12,969 nucleotides of DNA from assembly GCA_027625215.1 (NCBI GenBank), contig JAQBWJ010000016.1:1-12969 (forward strand), given 5' to 3'. The translations under genes were made by a program, and so were the position numbers. Source of the DNA: Candidatus Poribacteria bacterium. GTDB taxonomy: Bacteria > Poribacteria > WGA-4E > GCA-2687025. The first letter of the stretch is position 1, and each line of letters opens with the position of its first letter. Of the stretch, positions 1 to 8,331 are shown in pieces. The notes beneath the pieces were generated by a model. The model had not been told where the DNA came from, made no database searches, and saw nothing but the letters and a program-made list of their open reading frames with translations.

Positions 1-566
1 ATCTTCAAAAGACACGCCACCCACGCGAACGCAAATCCCGCCAACAGTAAGTAGACGACTCCCGTCATATAAACGGAAAAACCGATGTTCAGCGAGGCGT
101 TCTTGTAGGCGACCCCGAACAGGCACACCGCGAACGCGAACCCCAGCACAATCACGACGACCGACCGCACCGTCGCGTTGGAAACCGTCTTGCCGTGCGA
201 GGATAACACCTGCATCAGGAAGCCGAGAATCGAGACGATGTTGGCGACGAACGCGATCAACGCACCGATGGCGATGATGTTCGAGGGACCCGCGAACGGG
301 AAGTACAAGGGGAAGAACGTCTTTTCGCGTTGGATGCTGATGTATTCTGTGGGAACGGCGAAGAACAGTCCCAATATCGCAATCGTCAAGACCGCGACTG
401 AGACGATGCCTCGCTGCCACGCGAGGCGACTGGACGCCCAACCCATCGGCGACTTGCGTTTCCCCGATGAGCTCCCCTGAATCGCGCTGCCGATGCGGAA
501 TGTCGGGACATCCTTCACCGCTTCTTCGTTGAGCGTCGCGTCCAGATTGAGTTCTTGTTCGCTCAT
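1..566 (-). CDS. Four-helix integral membrane protein, 3' end outside window
   Basis: The minus-strand frame opens at ATG 566 and stays open for 188 codons to the left edge, so the C-terminus is missing. A polar, probably cytoplasmic N-terminus (about residues 1-50, rich in Glu, Asp, Ser and Lys) is followed by four hydrophobic segments near residues 53-71, 95-121, 132-154 and 161-188. These are joined by short loops, such as one containing REKTFFPLYFPF. There is no signal peptide. The start is supported by an AAGGGGAG Shine-Dalgarno just upstream, the same style as before the gene at 7037, and by a promoter at 690-719. I do not recognise the family. The topology would fit a small inner-membrane protein of unknown role, and no catalytic or transport motif is visible. 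It is divergently transcribed from yggS. The frame and membrane character are seen directly; function is unknown. Confidence 0.75.
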   Translation of the reverse strand, partial: MSEQELNLDATLNEEAVKDVPTFRIGSAIQGSSSGKRKSPMGWASSRLAWQRGIVSVAVLTIAILGLFFAVPTEYISIQREKTFFPLYFPFAGPSNIIAIGALIAFVANIVSILGFLMQVLSSHGKTVSNATVRSVVVIVLGFAFAVCLFGVAYKNASLNIGFSVYMTGVVYLLLAGFAFAWVACLLK

Positions 567-689
567 CGTCTCCCCTTCGGTGTCCCCATCGCAGGCGAAG
601 CGTCCCGCTCGTCGTTCATGCCATCTATTCGTCGGAAGTCGAAGTCGCGTTACACCTCACTCGTGATTGGAAGCGGTCGAGCGCGGTGG

Positions 690-719
690 ATTATAGAGGA
701 GAAGTCCTCACTCGAACAA
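690..719 (-). promoter_or_regulatory. Sigma70-type promoter for the membrane-protein gene
   Basis: On the minus strand there is a -35 box TTGTTC (719-714) and a perfect -10 box TATAAT (695-690), separated by 18 bases. Transcription would start near 683, leaving a leader of about 117 bases before the ATG at 566. The boxes are seen in the sequence; activity is inferred. Confidence 0.55.
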
Positions 720-792
720 GAATCGACTCCGACGCTTACCGATCAACGGATGTCGTGATGATTCTTCCGGCGAAGGCGTCTGCGTTCTCAAC

Positions 793-822
793 TTGAAGCC
801 CCCTTAGCCGACGTGTTACGAT
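793..822 (+). promoter_or_regulatory. Probable sigma70-type promoter for yggS-proC-divIVA
   Basis: There is a -35 box TTGAAG (793-798) and a -10 box TACGAT (817-822) with an 18-base spacer. Transcription would start near 829, just before the GGAGAGGG ribosome-binding site at 832-839. The short leader supports the GTG at 849 as the start of yggS, because the upstream in-frame GTG at 813 would lie before the transcription start. Confidence 0.45.
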
Positions 823-848
823 GTGACCAACGGAGAGGGTCGAAGCGC

Positions 849-1553
849 GTGACAAATCGAGACGAACCGCTCGTCGAACGATTGACCGAAATTCGCGGAC
901 GGATCGCGGATGCCGCGCGTCGCGCCGGGCGGTCGCCCGACGAGATCACGTTGATCGCCGTGTCGAAGACGATGCCGGTTAACTTGATCGCCGAAGCGTT
1001 GGACGCCGGTGTGACCGACTTAGGGGAGAACCGCGTCCAAGAGGGCGAGGAGAAAATCCCCGCGTTGCCGAATCGCGCGACGTGGCATCTGATCGGGCAT
1101 CTTCAGTCCAACAAGGCAAAACGCGCCGTCGAACTGTTCGAGTGGATACAGTCGGTCGATAGCCTCAAACTGCTTCAACGGTTGGATCGGATCGCGACGG
1201 AACTCGGCAAGCGACCTCGACTGCTTCTTCAGGTGAACGCGACGGGCAATCCGAATCAATCCGGCGTCTCTCCGACCGATGTAACGTCTTTCATCGCTGC
1301 CGCGTCTGAATATACGTCTGTTTCCGTCGAAGGATTGATGGCGATCGCGCCGTTCACAACCGACGACTCGCAACTGCGTCGCGCGTTTGCGTCGGTGCGG
1401 GAACTGGCGGACCGCCATCATTCGACGGACATCGGATCGACGCAACTTCGACATTTGTCGATGGGCATGACAGGCGATTTCGAGATCTCCATTGAAGAAG
1501 GCGCGACGATGGTGCGTATCGGAAGCGCGATCTTCGGGGCGCGAGACGCTTAA
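849..1553 (+). CDS. yggS: YggS/PROSC-family pyridoxal-phosphate homeostasis protein
   Basis: This is a 234-residue single-domain PLP-binding protein with the alanine-racemase-like TIM-barrel fold. The family binds pyridoxal 5'-phosphate without a known catalytic activity and buffers free PLP in the cytoplasm, affecting amino- and keto-acid pools. Visible family motifs are LIAVSKTMP with the Schiff-base lysine at about residue 40, LGENRVQEG, WHLIGHLQSNKAK, SVDSLKLLQRL, LLLQVNATGNPNQSGV, EGLMAIAP, LRHLSMGMTGDFEISI, and the C-terminal phosphate-binding stretch VRIGSAIFGARD. I chose GTG 849 because GGAGAGGG lies 9 bases upstream and the length fits the usual ~230 residues. An in-frame GTG at 813 would add 12 atypical residues. 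The gene is followed after 16 bases by proC, a classic yggS-proC pairing that fits PLP and amino-acid metabolism. Confidence 0.95.
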   Translation: MTNRDEPLVERLTEIRGRIADAARRAGRSPDEITLIAVSKTMPVNLIAEALDAGVTDLGENRVQEGEEKIPALPNRATWHLIGHLQSNKAKRAVELFEWIQSVDSLKLLQRLDRIATELGKRPRLLLQVNATGNPNQSGVSPTDVTSFIAAASEYTSVSVEGLMAIAPFTTDDSQLRRAFASVRELADRHHSTDIGSTQLRHLSMGMTGDFEISIEEGATMVRIGSAIFGARDA

Positions 1554-1569
1554 ACAACAGGAATCCGGC

Positions 1570-2400
1570 ATGGCATCCAACCTGCGCGATCACAACATCG
1601 GCTTCATCGGCGTCGGCAACATGGGCGAGTCCATCCTGCGCGGGGCGTTGGACGGCGGCGTCGCGCTTGCCGAGCGCATTTGGGTGATGGACGTGCGCCA
1701 CGACCACGCCGAAGCGATTGCCAAGCGGTACGGCGCAACTGCCGTACGTTCACTGGAACAGATGTTCGATGCCGTCGAATGGGCGGTCTTTTCCGCGAAG
1801 CCGCAGAACGTGCCGGAAGTACTCGCCGAGTTGAAGCCTCACGTCGGCAGCGATCAGTGGCTGTTGTCGATAGCGGCGGGCGTCGAAACGAAGACGCTCG
1901 AAGCAGGGTTGCCGGACGGCACGGCGGTAATCCGCGTGATGCCGAACATCGCGGCGTCGGTGGCGGCGTCCGTCACGGCGATCTGCGAGGGTAAATCTGC
2001 GACGGCGACGCACGTCGAGGCGGCGGAAACGCTGTTCGGCGCGATAGGCGAGACGGTGCGCGTGCAAGAGTACCTCATGGATGTTGTCACGGGGTTGAGC
2101 GGGTCGGGTCCGGCGTTCGTCTTTTTGGTGATCGAGGCGTTGGCGGACGCGGGCGTTCAGAACGGGTTGACGTTCGATCAGGCGAAACTGTTGGCGACGC
2201 AGACGGTGTTGGGATCGGCGAAGATGTTGTTGGAAGACGGCGGTCATCCGGCGCGACTGAAGACGCTCGTGACCTCGCCGGGCGGCACGACGGCGGCGGG
2301 ACTGCGCGAGTTGGAGCGCGGCGGGCTTCGCGCAGCGTTGGCGAACGCGGTTACGGCGGCGACGGAACGGTCGAAGGAACTGGGGCGAAAGTCGGGATAA
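1570..2400 (+). CDS. proC: Pyrroline-5-carboxylate reductase
   Basis: This 276-residue cytoplasmic enzyme performs the NAD(P)H-dependent reduction of 1-pyrroline-5-carboxylate to L-proline, the final step of proline synthesis. The N-terminal Rossmann fold carries the nucleotide loop IGFIGVGNMGESIL (about residues 9-22). FSAKPQNV follows, then VIRVMPNIAASV. The C-terminal helical dimerisation domain has GLSGSGPAFVFLVIEAL and LVTSPGGTTAAGLRELE, the signature of the family. Length is normal. ATG 1570 is preferred, with CAGGAA about 6 bases upstream; the frame extends 26 codons further up, but that part overlaps the end of yggS and is not ProC-like. The stop codon directly abuts the divIVA ATG, so the two are probably translated together. 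Confidence 0.96.
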   Translation: MASNLRDHNIGFIGVGNMGESILRGALDGGVALAERIWVMDVRHDHAEAIAKRYGATAVRSLEQMFDAVEWAVFSAKPQNVPEVLAELKPHVGSDQWLLSIAAGVETKTLEAGLPDGTAVIRVMPNIAASVAASVTAICEGKSATATHVEAAETLFGAIGETVRVQEYLMDVVTGLSGSGPAFVFLVIEALADAGVQNGLTFDQAKLLATQTVLGSAKMLLEDGGHPARLKTLVTSPGGTTAAGLRELERGGLRAALANAVTAATERSKELGRKSG

Positions 2401-2973
2401 ATGAAGATCACGCCGCTCGATATCTACCAAAAAGAGTTTAAGCGCAAGACGCTCAACGGACTTGATCCCGACGATGTGGAGAACTTCCTATTTCACGTTG
2501 CCGAAGGGGTTGAGCAGTTGCTGACGGAGAACGCGGAACTGAAACGACGCTCCGAGCGCGTTTCAGGCGAACCAACGGCGACACCCGCGAAACCGAAGCG
2601 GGATGAACCCTCTGCCATCGGGACGGAGATTCGGGACGCCGCAAAACGCGAGGTGGAACAGGCGCGTCAGGAGGCGCGTCGCATCTCCGACGAGGCGCAG
2701 CGCAAGGCGAAAACAATCCTCGAAGACGCGCGATCCGAGGCGGACAGGCTGCTGGCGGGCGCGCGACAGCGGATGGGAAACGAATCGCGGACGCGACCCA
2801 ACGATCCGTCGGCGCAACTGGCGCGTGAATATCAAGCGCTGCTCGTGCAACACCTCTCAAAAGTCACCGATTTCATCGGCGACGAAGGCTCCGCGATTTT
2901 GTCGCCCGGCTCTACGTTGACGGCGGATACCGAAGACCCCGAAGACGAGACGACCCAACTCACCGACAACTAA
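2401..2973 (+). CDS. divIVA: DivIVA-family coiled-coil cell-division/polarity protein
   Basis: The protein has 190 residues. Its N-terminal ~55 residues match the DivIVA membrane-targeting domain: ITPLDIYQKEFKRKTLNGL followed by DPDDVENFLFHVAEGVEQLL and then ENAELKRR, which starts the first coiled coil. A Pro/Thr-rich linker (about residues 55-75) leads to a second Ala/Arg/Glu-rich coiled coil (about 80-125) containing AKREVEQARQEARRISDEAQ. The C-terminal tail is acidic (EDPEDETTQLTD). Family members sense negatively curved membrane at septa and poles and recruit division or cell-wall machinery. The ATG follows the proC stop with no gap, which indicates translational coupling. sepF and yggT, often found between proC and divIVA, are absent here. 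The family assignment is strong; the partner proteins cannot be named. Confidence 0.9.
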   Translation: MKITPLDIYQKEFKRKTLNGLDPDDVENFLFHVAEGVEQLLTENAELKRRSERVSGEPTATPAKPKRDEPSAIGTEIRDAAKREVEQARQEARRISDEAQRKAKTILEDARSEADRLLAGARQRMGNESRTRPNDPSAQLAREYQALLVQHLSKVTDFIGDEGSAILSPGSTLTADTEDPEDETTQLTDN

Positions 2974-3063
2974 ACCGGATTTCTCGCCCCGTTGACGCGA
3001 TCATCGCGCCGTACCATTTACCGATGTTGGACGGTGTGGTTGCCGCCCTCCTCGTTCCGTTGC

Positions 3064-3070
3064 GGAAGGG
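3064..3070 (+). promoter_or_regulatory. Ribosome-binding site that decides the kinase-Dna2 start
   Basis: GGAAGGG lies 11 bases before TTG 3082. This is the only in-frame start with a good Shine-Dalgarno ahead of the kinase glycine loop, and it gives an N-terminus beginning DLAPGAWLDDGRLRVEEL, typical of residues just before a kinase domain. The nearby ATG codons at 3024 and 3071 are in other frames and end after short runs. Confidence 0.5.
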
Positions 3071-3081
3071 ATGACCCTCTC

Positions 3082-6000
3082 TTGGATCTTGCGCCCGGTG
3101 CATGGTTGGATGACGGTCGTCTCCGCGTCGAAGAACTGATCGGCGAGGGGGGCGTTCGGCACTGTTTGGAGAGCGACGGAGTACCTCGGCTTCGGCGCGG
3201 ACGGTCGCCCGGTGCCCCTGCGCGAGGTTGCCGTGAAGTGCCTACCGCCGCTGTCCAGCCGCGCCGATCAACCGCGCATCATTGAAGAAGCCCGCGCCCT
3301 CGCCGACCTGAACCATACCGCGATTCTCAGACTCTACAACGCCTTCACCGACGCGCATGGAACGTACCTCGTCACCGAGTTCGCCACCGAAGGCGACCTG
3401 CGCGGCTATTTCGATATGTCGATCCCGACGGAATCGGAGTTGCGTTCCGTCGCGTTCAGCGTCGCGCACGGGCTCGCCTATCTGCATGAACACGGTTTCG
3501 TGCATGGGGATTTGAAGGCGGAAAACGTGCTCGTCACCGCGACAAGCCCTGACGACGTGCGCTTCCTGCTCGGCGACTTCGGGCTGCGGGCGATCATCGG
3601 GCATCGCAACTTTCAGGGGACGGTCCCGTTCATCCCGCCGGAAGCCTACAACCGACGCCAAACCCCGCTGACCGACCGCGCCGACATGTGCGCCTTCGGA
3701 CTCCTCCTCTACGAAATCGCCACCGGACGCCGACTCATCGACGAGTTCCCCGATACGGTTGTCGAAACGCTCCGCAGTCACGAGGCGGAGCAGGAGGTCA
3801 TTAGAGACGTTCACGAGCGCATCGCCGAGATCGTCGCGGCCACCTCTTGGGAGAGTTTGCGACTCCCGCCGTACCTGCACACACTCATCCGCTACTGCAC
3901 CGAGTTCAACCCTGAAAAACGTCCGACGGCGTGGGGGTTCATGGAACTGTGGGCGGCGTTCGAGCGCAATCAGCGCGGGATGGCGCTGCCCTACGAGATC
4001 GGGACACGGGCGGGCGAGTCGCGGTATCAGATACTGTTCGCGCGGATCGTGGAGATCGAGCCCGTCGAAGCGGCGGAGTACGGTGATGAACGGCTCGTCG
4101 CGCTGCTGACGGGCGAGGGCGGCTCGCTGACGCGAGTGGAGGCGTCGCGTCGAGGCAGCGCTCCGGTGTTCAACGCGCTCGAATCGCTGCGCGTACACGC
4201 CTCCGACGAACCGCCGATGGTGTCCGTGTTCAACATCGACGCGGTGGACATGGAGGCGATGTCGTTTCGGGCGGACCGCGCGAGTTACATCGTCATCGAG
4301 CCGTACGAACTGCTCGACGTGACCGCGTTGAGCCGCAGCCACCACTGCGTTCGCGCGTACCTGCACACGCTGGTCGGGGCGAGCGGATCGACTTCACGCG
4401 CGCTCATCAAGGGGATCATCGTTCACCAAATGTTCGGCGAGATGCTGCTGAACGAGTCGTTCGATTTCGCCGTGTCGTGGCAGTCGAACTGGTCGCGGTG
4501 GTGTCTTGATTTGGCGTTCGTGCTTCGGTCGAACGACGACCTGCTGAAGTTTCGGAACGAGATTGAGGAAGCGTACCACAAGGCGCGACGCACGTTTCAG
4601 AAGGAACCGACGTGGCTCAGTCCTCAGCGGCATGTGGAATCGACGCGATGGTCGTTTGAGTTAGGGTTGACGGGGCGCGTCGATGCGTTTTTCCTGTCGG
4701 GGAACGGGCGCACGTCCGCGTACGAACTGAAGACAGGGCGCGTGCGGAACGAAGACCTGTTGCAAGTGCAGGCGTACGTGGCGATGCTCCTGGAAGACCT
4801 CCGCGCCGCGCCGGACGACCCGAATCGCCCCGAACGCGCGAGTCCGACTGTGCGCGCTCAGATTCTGACCAGCAGCGACGGCAAACTCCACCGCGTCAAC
4901 CCGACACCGCCGTACGCGCAGTTGTCGTCCATCCGCAACCAGATTCTTCGACTTAGACGGCAGATCGCCGAACCACGCGACGCCGATTCACCGCCGCCAA
5001 CGGACTATCCCTATTACGGCTATCAAAGCGCGAAATGCCAACGCTGCGCGGAGCAATCCCCCTGGTTGAACCGCGAATGTCGGGAGACGACCGCGCTGTT
5101 CGGCGAACGGCTCGATTTGGAATCGGAGCCCCTGTCGGCGGTGGAGCGCGACTATCTATGGCACTGGACGCGCGTGCTGATCCGCGAGGAAGAGGAGCTG
5201 CGGCGACGATACCTCCATCCGCTGCTGGAAGGCGCGTTCACCGATGGCGGCGACGACCCGATCAGCCTGAAGTCGCGGGCGCAACGGCGGATTCGAGGCG
5301 CGTCGCTGACGGAGCGGCGCGACACGACCCTTGACTTCGAGTTTGAACCCACCATCGCGGAGTTCAACGTCGGCGATGACGTGCTGCTCTATCGCGGCGA
5401 TCTGCGGCGATGGCATGAGGTGTTGCGCGGTCGGATTGAATCGATCACGGACGCCTCGCTGACGGTGACGGTCCACTCCGCGTACGGGGCGCAGACCTTG
5501 CCGGACGACGGCGCAAACGATTGGGTGATCGAGTACTTCCCCGACGTGCGAGGCATGGAAGCCCTGCGCCGCGCGTTAAACCTGTTCATCCGCTCCGACA
5601 ACGCGACGATGAAGTCGCTTGTATTGGAAGGGCGGATGCCGCGCCGTCAGGGGACGTTGTTCACCGCGCCGACGGAAGAACTCGAACTCTCGACGGGCAA
5701 AGGGTTGAATTCCGAGCAGCGACGCGCCTTATTCCGCGCGTTGGACGAGACGGGGTTTTTGTCGATCACCGGACCCCCCGGCACCGGGAAGACGCTGACG
5801 ATCCACGCGATTGTCGAGACGTACGTGCGTCAGGGCGGAAGGGTGCTTGTCGCCGCGCTGACGAACAACGCCATCGACAACGTGCTGGAGCGGCTCGTCT
5901 CCGATTCGGACTCGCTTCCCCGATTCCTCCGCATCGGGACGGAATCGGCGATGCGCGAATCGTTGGCGCTTCGTATCGAAGAACACGGTGAGGACGCGCG

Positions 6001-7021
6001 ACGGTATTTCTCCCACACGCTCGGCGAACGAACGAACGGGATCGAGTCGATTCAAGACGAATTGAACGGCGTTTCCGTGTTCATCGGGACGGCGCACTCG
6101 CTCATGCGGTCGCCATGGGTGACGGAAGGCGAACTGTTCGACTTGGTGATCTTGGATGAAGCGACGCAGATGACGGAGCCGTTTGCCGCCGCGCTGTTGA
6201 GTCGCGGGAAGAAGGCGATCCTTGTCGGCGACGAGCATCAGTTGGGGCCCATCTGCCAATCGACGTTCGACCCGGAGCGCGAGACGCTCCCTCCGTCGCT
6301 GGCGGAACGCGGGTTGCGCGGGTTGGAACAGTCGTTGTTCGAGCGGCTGAATCGCCAGATGGAGCGGCGCGACGACCACGAAGGGCAAGTGTTCCTGTCG
6401 CGGCAGTACCGGATGCACCCGGTCATCGGCGATTGGGCGTCGGAGCGGTTTTACGAGGGGCGGTTGGAGACTTCGGACAGCGTGCTGGCGCGTGCGGAGC
6501 GGTTCAAACTGGCGGCTGCTCAGGAGAAATGGGATGTCCTGAAACGTGTGTTCGACCCCGCGTTTCCGCTCGCGTTTTTGGATGTCCCCGCGACGCAGGG
6601 CGATCTGCCCAACTCGTGTCGAGAGGAAGCGCGGGTTTCCGCGTTGCTGGTTCAGGCGTTGTCGCGCATCGGGGTGACGGACGTGGGGTGCATCACGCCG
6701 TACCGCAACCAACTGGCGTTGCTGCGCCACGAACTGCAACGGTTGGGACTCAACGTGGAGTGTGGTACGGTGGACGCTTTTCAGGGGCGCGAAAAACAGG
6801 TCATTATTCTTTCGACGGTGAGGCGCGATCATCTGACCGACTTCCTCACCTCGCCGCGACGGTTGAACGTCAGCGTGACGCGGGCGCAGGCGAAATGCGT
6901 CATTTTGGGCAGTCGCGCGCTGCTCCGCGAGAACGAACTCCTATGGAGCCTCGTCAGCCACCCTCGATGCGCGCGGGAGCAGGCGTCGTCGGCGGATTTG
7001 GAAGATGAAATCGGAATCTGA
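3082..7021 (+). CDS. Protein kinase - Dna2-like Fe-S nuclease - SF1 helicase fusion, frameshifted near its start
   Basis: With one base removed from the G run at 3147-3152, the gene encodes about 1312 residues, numbered here from TTG 3082. Residues ~10-290 form a Ser/Thr-type protein kinase: glycine loop GEGAFGTVWRA (restored frame), VAVK Lys52, helix-C Glu68/69, catalytic loop HGDLKAENVL (His141, Asp143), DFG Asp165, and PPEAY in the activation segment. Residues ~415-670 resemble the Dna2/Cas4 nuclease: Cys422, GIIVHQMFG (His448), GRVDAFF (Asp534), ELKTGR (Glu548, Lys550), then Cys652, Cys655 and Cys666, suggesting a 4Fe-4S cluster. A beta-barrel-like segment lies near 760-800. The helicase has GPPGTGKT (897), DEATQ (1025), LVGDEHQLGP, SRQYRMHP, VDAFQGRE and VTRA (1265). 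All active-site residues are present. The likely role is DNA-end processing controlled by phosphorylation, in repair or defence (inference). The gene starts 108 bases after divIVA. Without frame repair, translation could only begin at GTG 3212, which has no ribosome-binding site and lacks the glycine loop. Confidence 0.85.
3147..3154 (+). other. Frameshift site in the kinase glycine loop
   Basis: Upstream codons read ELIGEGG in one frame and downstream codons read FGTVWRATEYLGFG in the next (+1) frame. Six G occupy 3147-3152. Deleting one gives GGC GAG GGG GCG TTC GGC, the textbook glycine loop GEGAFG. The simplest explanation is an extra G, from sequencing error or real mutation. A +1 programmed shift is possible but has no recognisable signal. 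Confidence 0.8.
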
Positions 7022-7036
7022 CGGAAAGGGGAGACG

Positions 7037-8317
7037 ATGCGCCTATTGACGGCGGCGGCATTGGTTCTAACACTGATGGGTGTTGCGAACGCGCAGGGAG
7101 TATTCGGAGAGTGGTCGGCGGTGACGACGTATGTGTACGACGCGAGCGAGTACGAGACCGACGATCATACCGCGCGTCTCCAACTGCGAATGAACGCGAT
7201 TTCGGAAGTGGGTGGAGGCATTTTGGCTCTGCCGCGAGGTCGATACCACATCAAAGGCAACCTGACGATCCCGCTTGGCGTGACGTTGGAAGGCGTGTTT
7301 ACGTCCGTCCCCTCGCATCCGGGACTGAGGGATCGCGGACAACCGAAACCGGAATATGGCACGGTGCTGCTCGCCTATGCGGGGCGCGGCACGGAAGACG
7401 ACGCACCGTTCATCACGATCAGCGGGAACGCGACGCTCAAAGGCGTCGTCGTCTACTACCCAGAGCAATCGAATGAGGGCGTCCCGACGCCGTACCCCTA
7501 TGCGATTGCGATGCGCGGCAACAATCCCGCGTTGATCGACGTGGAACCGCTCAACCCCTACAACGGGGTCGATTGCACACGCAACCAGCGACACCTCATC
7601 GGAAACGTGCAAGGGCAACCGCTTCGACGCGGCATCTTCGTCGATTCGATCTACGACATTGGGCGGATCGAAAACGTCCACTGGAACCCCTGGTTTTCGA
7701 TGGAGAAAACGCTCTTTGAGTGGCAGATGGAGAACGGAGAGGCGTTCATCTTCGGGCGCACGGACTGGCAGTACGTGACGAACACGTTTTGTTTCGGCTA
7801 CAACATCGGCTATAAGTTCATTCAAACGGAAAACGGCGTCTGCAACGGCAACTTTCTCGGCATCGGCGCGGATGATTGTTACACCGCCCTCCAAGTCGAT
7901 CAGTGCGCCCCGATGGGACTTCTCATCACAAATGGCGAGTTTGTGTCGTTTCACGGTCCCGACCCGACAATGGTCGCCGTCAGCGAGACGAATACGGGCA
8001 GCGTGCGGTTCGTCAACTGCGCCTATTGGGGACCCAACAACCAGATCGCCAAGATCGCCGGACGCGGCACCGTTGGGTTTTCGGACTGCACCTTCATGCA
8101 GTGGGATCGTGGCAAGGAAGGGCGTCACGCGATTCAGGCGACGGGCGGATCGCTCATCGTGCGCGGCAACGAGTTCCGCACGAACGCGCCTCAGGTGGAA
8201 CTCGGCGAGAACGTGCAACGCGCCGTCGTGATCGGGAACGTCATCACGGGCGCGGAACGGATCACGAATCGCGGCGCGAAGTCGGCGCAAATCGGGTTGA
8301 ACGCGGCGACGGAATAG
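7037..8317 (+). CDS. Secreted right-handed beta-helix (pectate-lyase superfamily) protein
   Basis: The protein has 426 residues. A Sec signal peptide is clear: MRLLT, a hydrophobic core AAALVLTLMGV, and the cleavage site ANA before QG at about residue 20. After it comes the start of a pectate-lyase-type beta-helix, as in GH28/GH55 relatives: DASEYETDDHTARLQLRMNA, then GGGILALPRGRYHIKGNLTI and PLGVTLEGV. Repeating short strands with Asn and Gly turns continue to the end, for example GSVRFVNCAYWG, GTVGFSDCTFMQW, GSLIVRGNEFRTN and RAVVIGNVITG. Such proteins bind or cleave polysaccharides outside the cell. I cannot point to a catalytic Asp set, so the enzyme class is open. GGAAAGGGGAG precedes the ATG by 3 bases, and only 15 bases separate it from the kinase-Dna2 stop. 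An exported protein between two DNA-acting genes is odd and may simply share a transcript. Confidence 0.85.
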   Translation: MRLLTAAALVLTLMGVANAQGVFGEWSAVTTYVYDASEYETDDHTARLQLRMNAISEVGGGILALPRGRYHIKGNLTIPLGVTLEGVFTSVPSHPGLRDRGQPKPEYGTVLLAYAGRGTEDDAPFITISGNATLKGVVVYYPEQSNEGVPTPYPYAIAMRGNNPALIDVEPLNPYNGVDCTRNQRHLIGNVQGQPLRRGIFVDSIYDIGRIENVHWNPWFSMEKTLFEWQMENGEAFIFGRTDWQYVTNTFCFGYNIGYKFIQTENGVCNGNFLGIGADDCYTALQVDQCAPMGLLITNGEFVSFHGPDPTMVAVSETNTGSVRFVNCAYWGPNNQIAKIAGRGTVGFSDCTFMQWDRGKEGRHAIQATGGSLIVRGNEFRTNAPQVELGENVQRAVVIGNVITGAERITNRGAKSAQIGLNAATE

Positions 8318-8331
8318 GGAGGAAAAGCGTC

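Noticed and set aside
178..758. Two plus-strand frames (178-480 and 555-758)
   Set aside because: The first is antisense to the membrane-protein gene. The second begins inside the start of that gene and runs through the divergent promoter region, with no ribosome-binding site or plausible composition.
813..815. GTG at 813 as the start of yggS
   Set aside because: It lies upstream of the predicted transcription start and would add non-family residues. GTG 849 has the Shine-Dalgarno.
3024..3074. ATG at 3024 or 3071 as the start of the kinase-Dna2 gene
   Set aside because: Both are in frames that meet stops before the kinase domain; a further frameshift would be needed.
3242..4366. Minus-strand open frame (374 codons) under the kinase region
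   Set aside because: It is very rich in Arg, His and Val with no recognisable motif, and lies opposite intact kinase motifs.
4346..5080. Cas4 nuclease of a CRISPR adaptation module
   Set aside because: The Dna2/Cas4-type nuclease is part of a long protein with a helicase, and no cas1, cas2 or repeat array is present.
5729..6832. Minus-strand open frame (367 codons) opposite the helicase domain
   Set aside because: It is Arg/Gln/His-rich and antisense to conserved helicase motifs.
7067..8290. Minus-strand open frame (407 codons) opposite the beta-helix gene
   Set aside because: The plus-strand gene has a signal peptide and beta-helix pattern; the antisense frame has biased composition and no ribosome-binding site.
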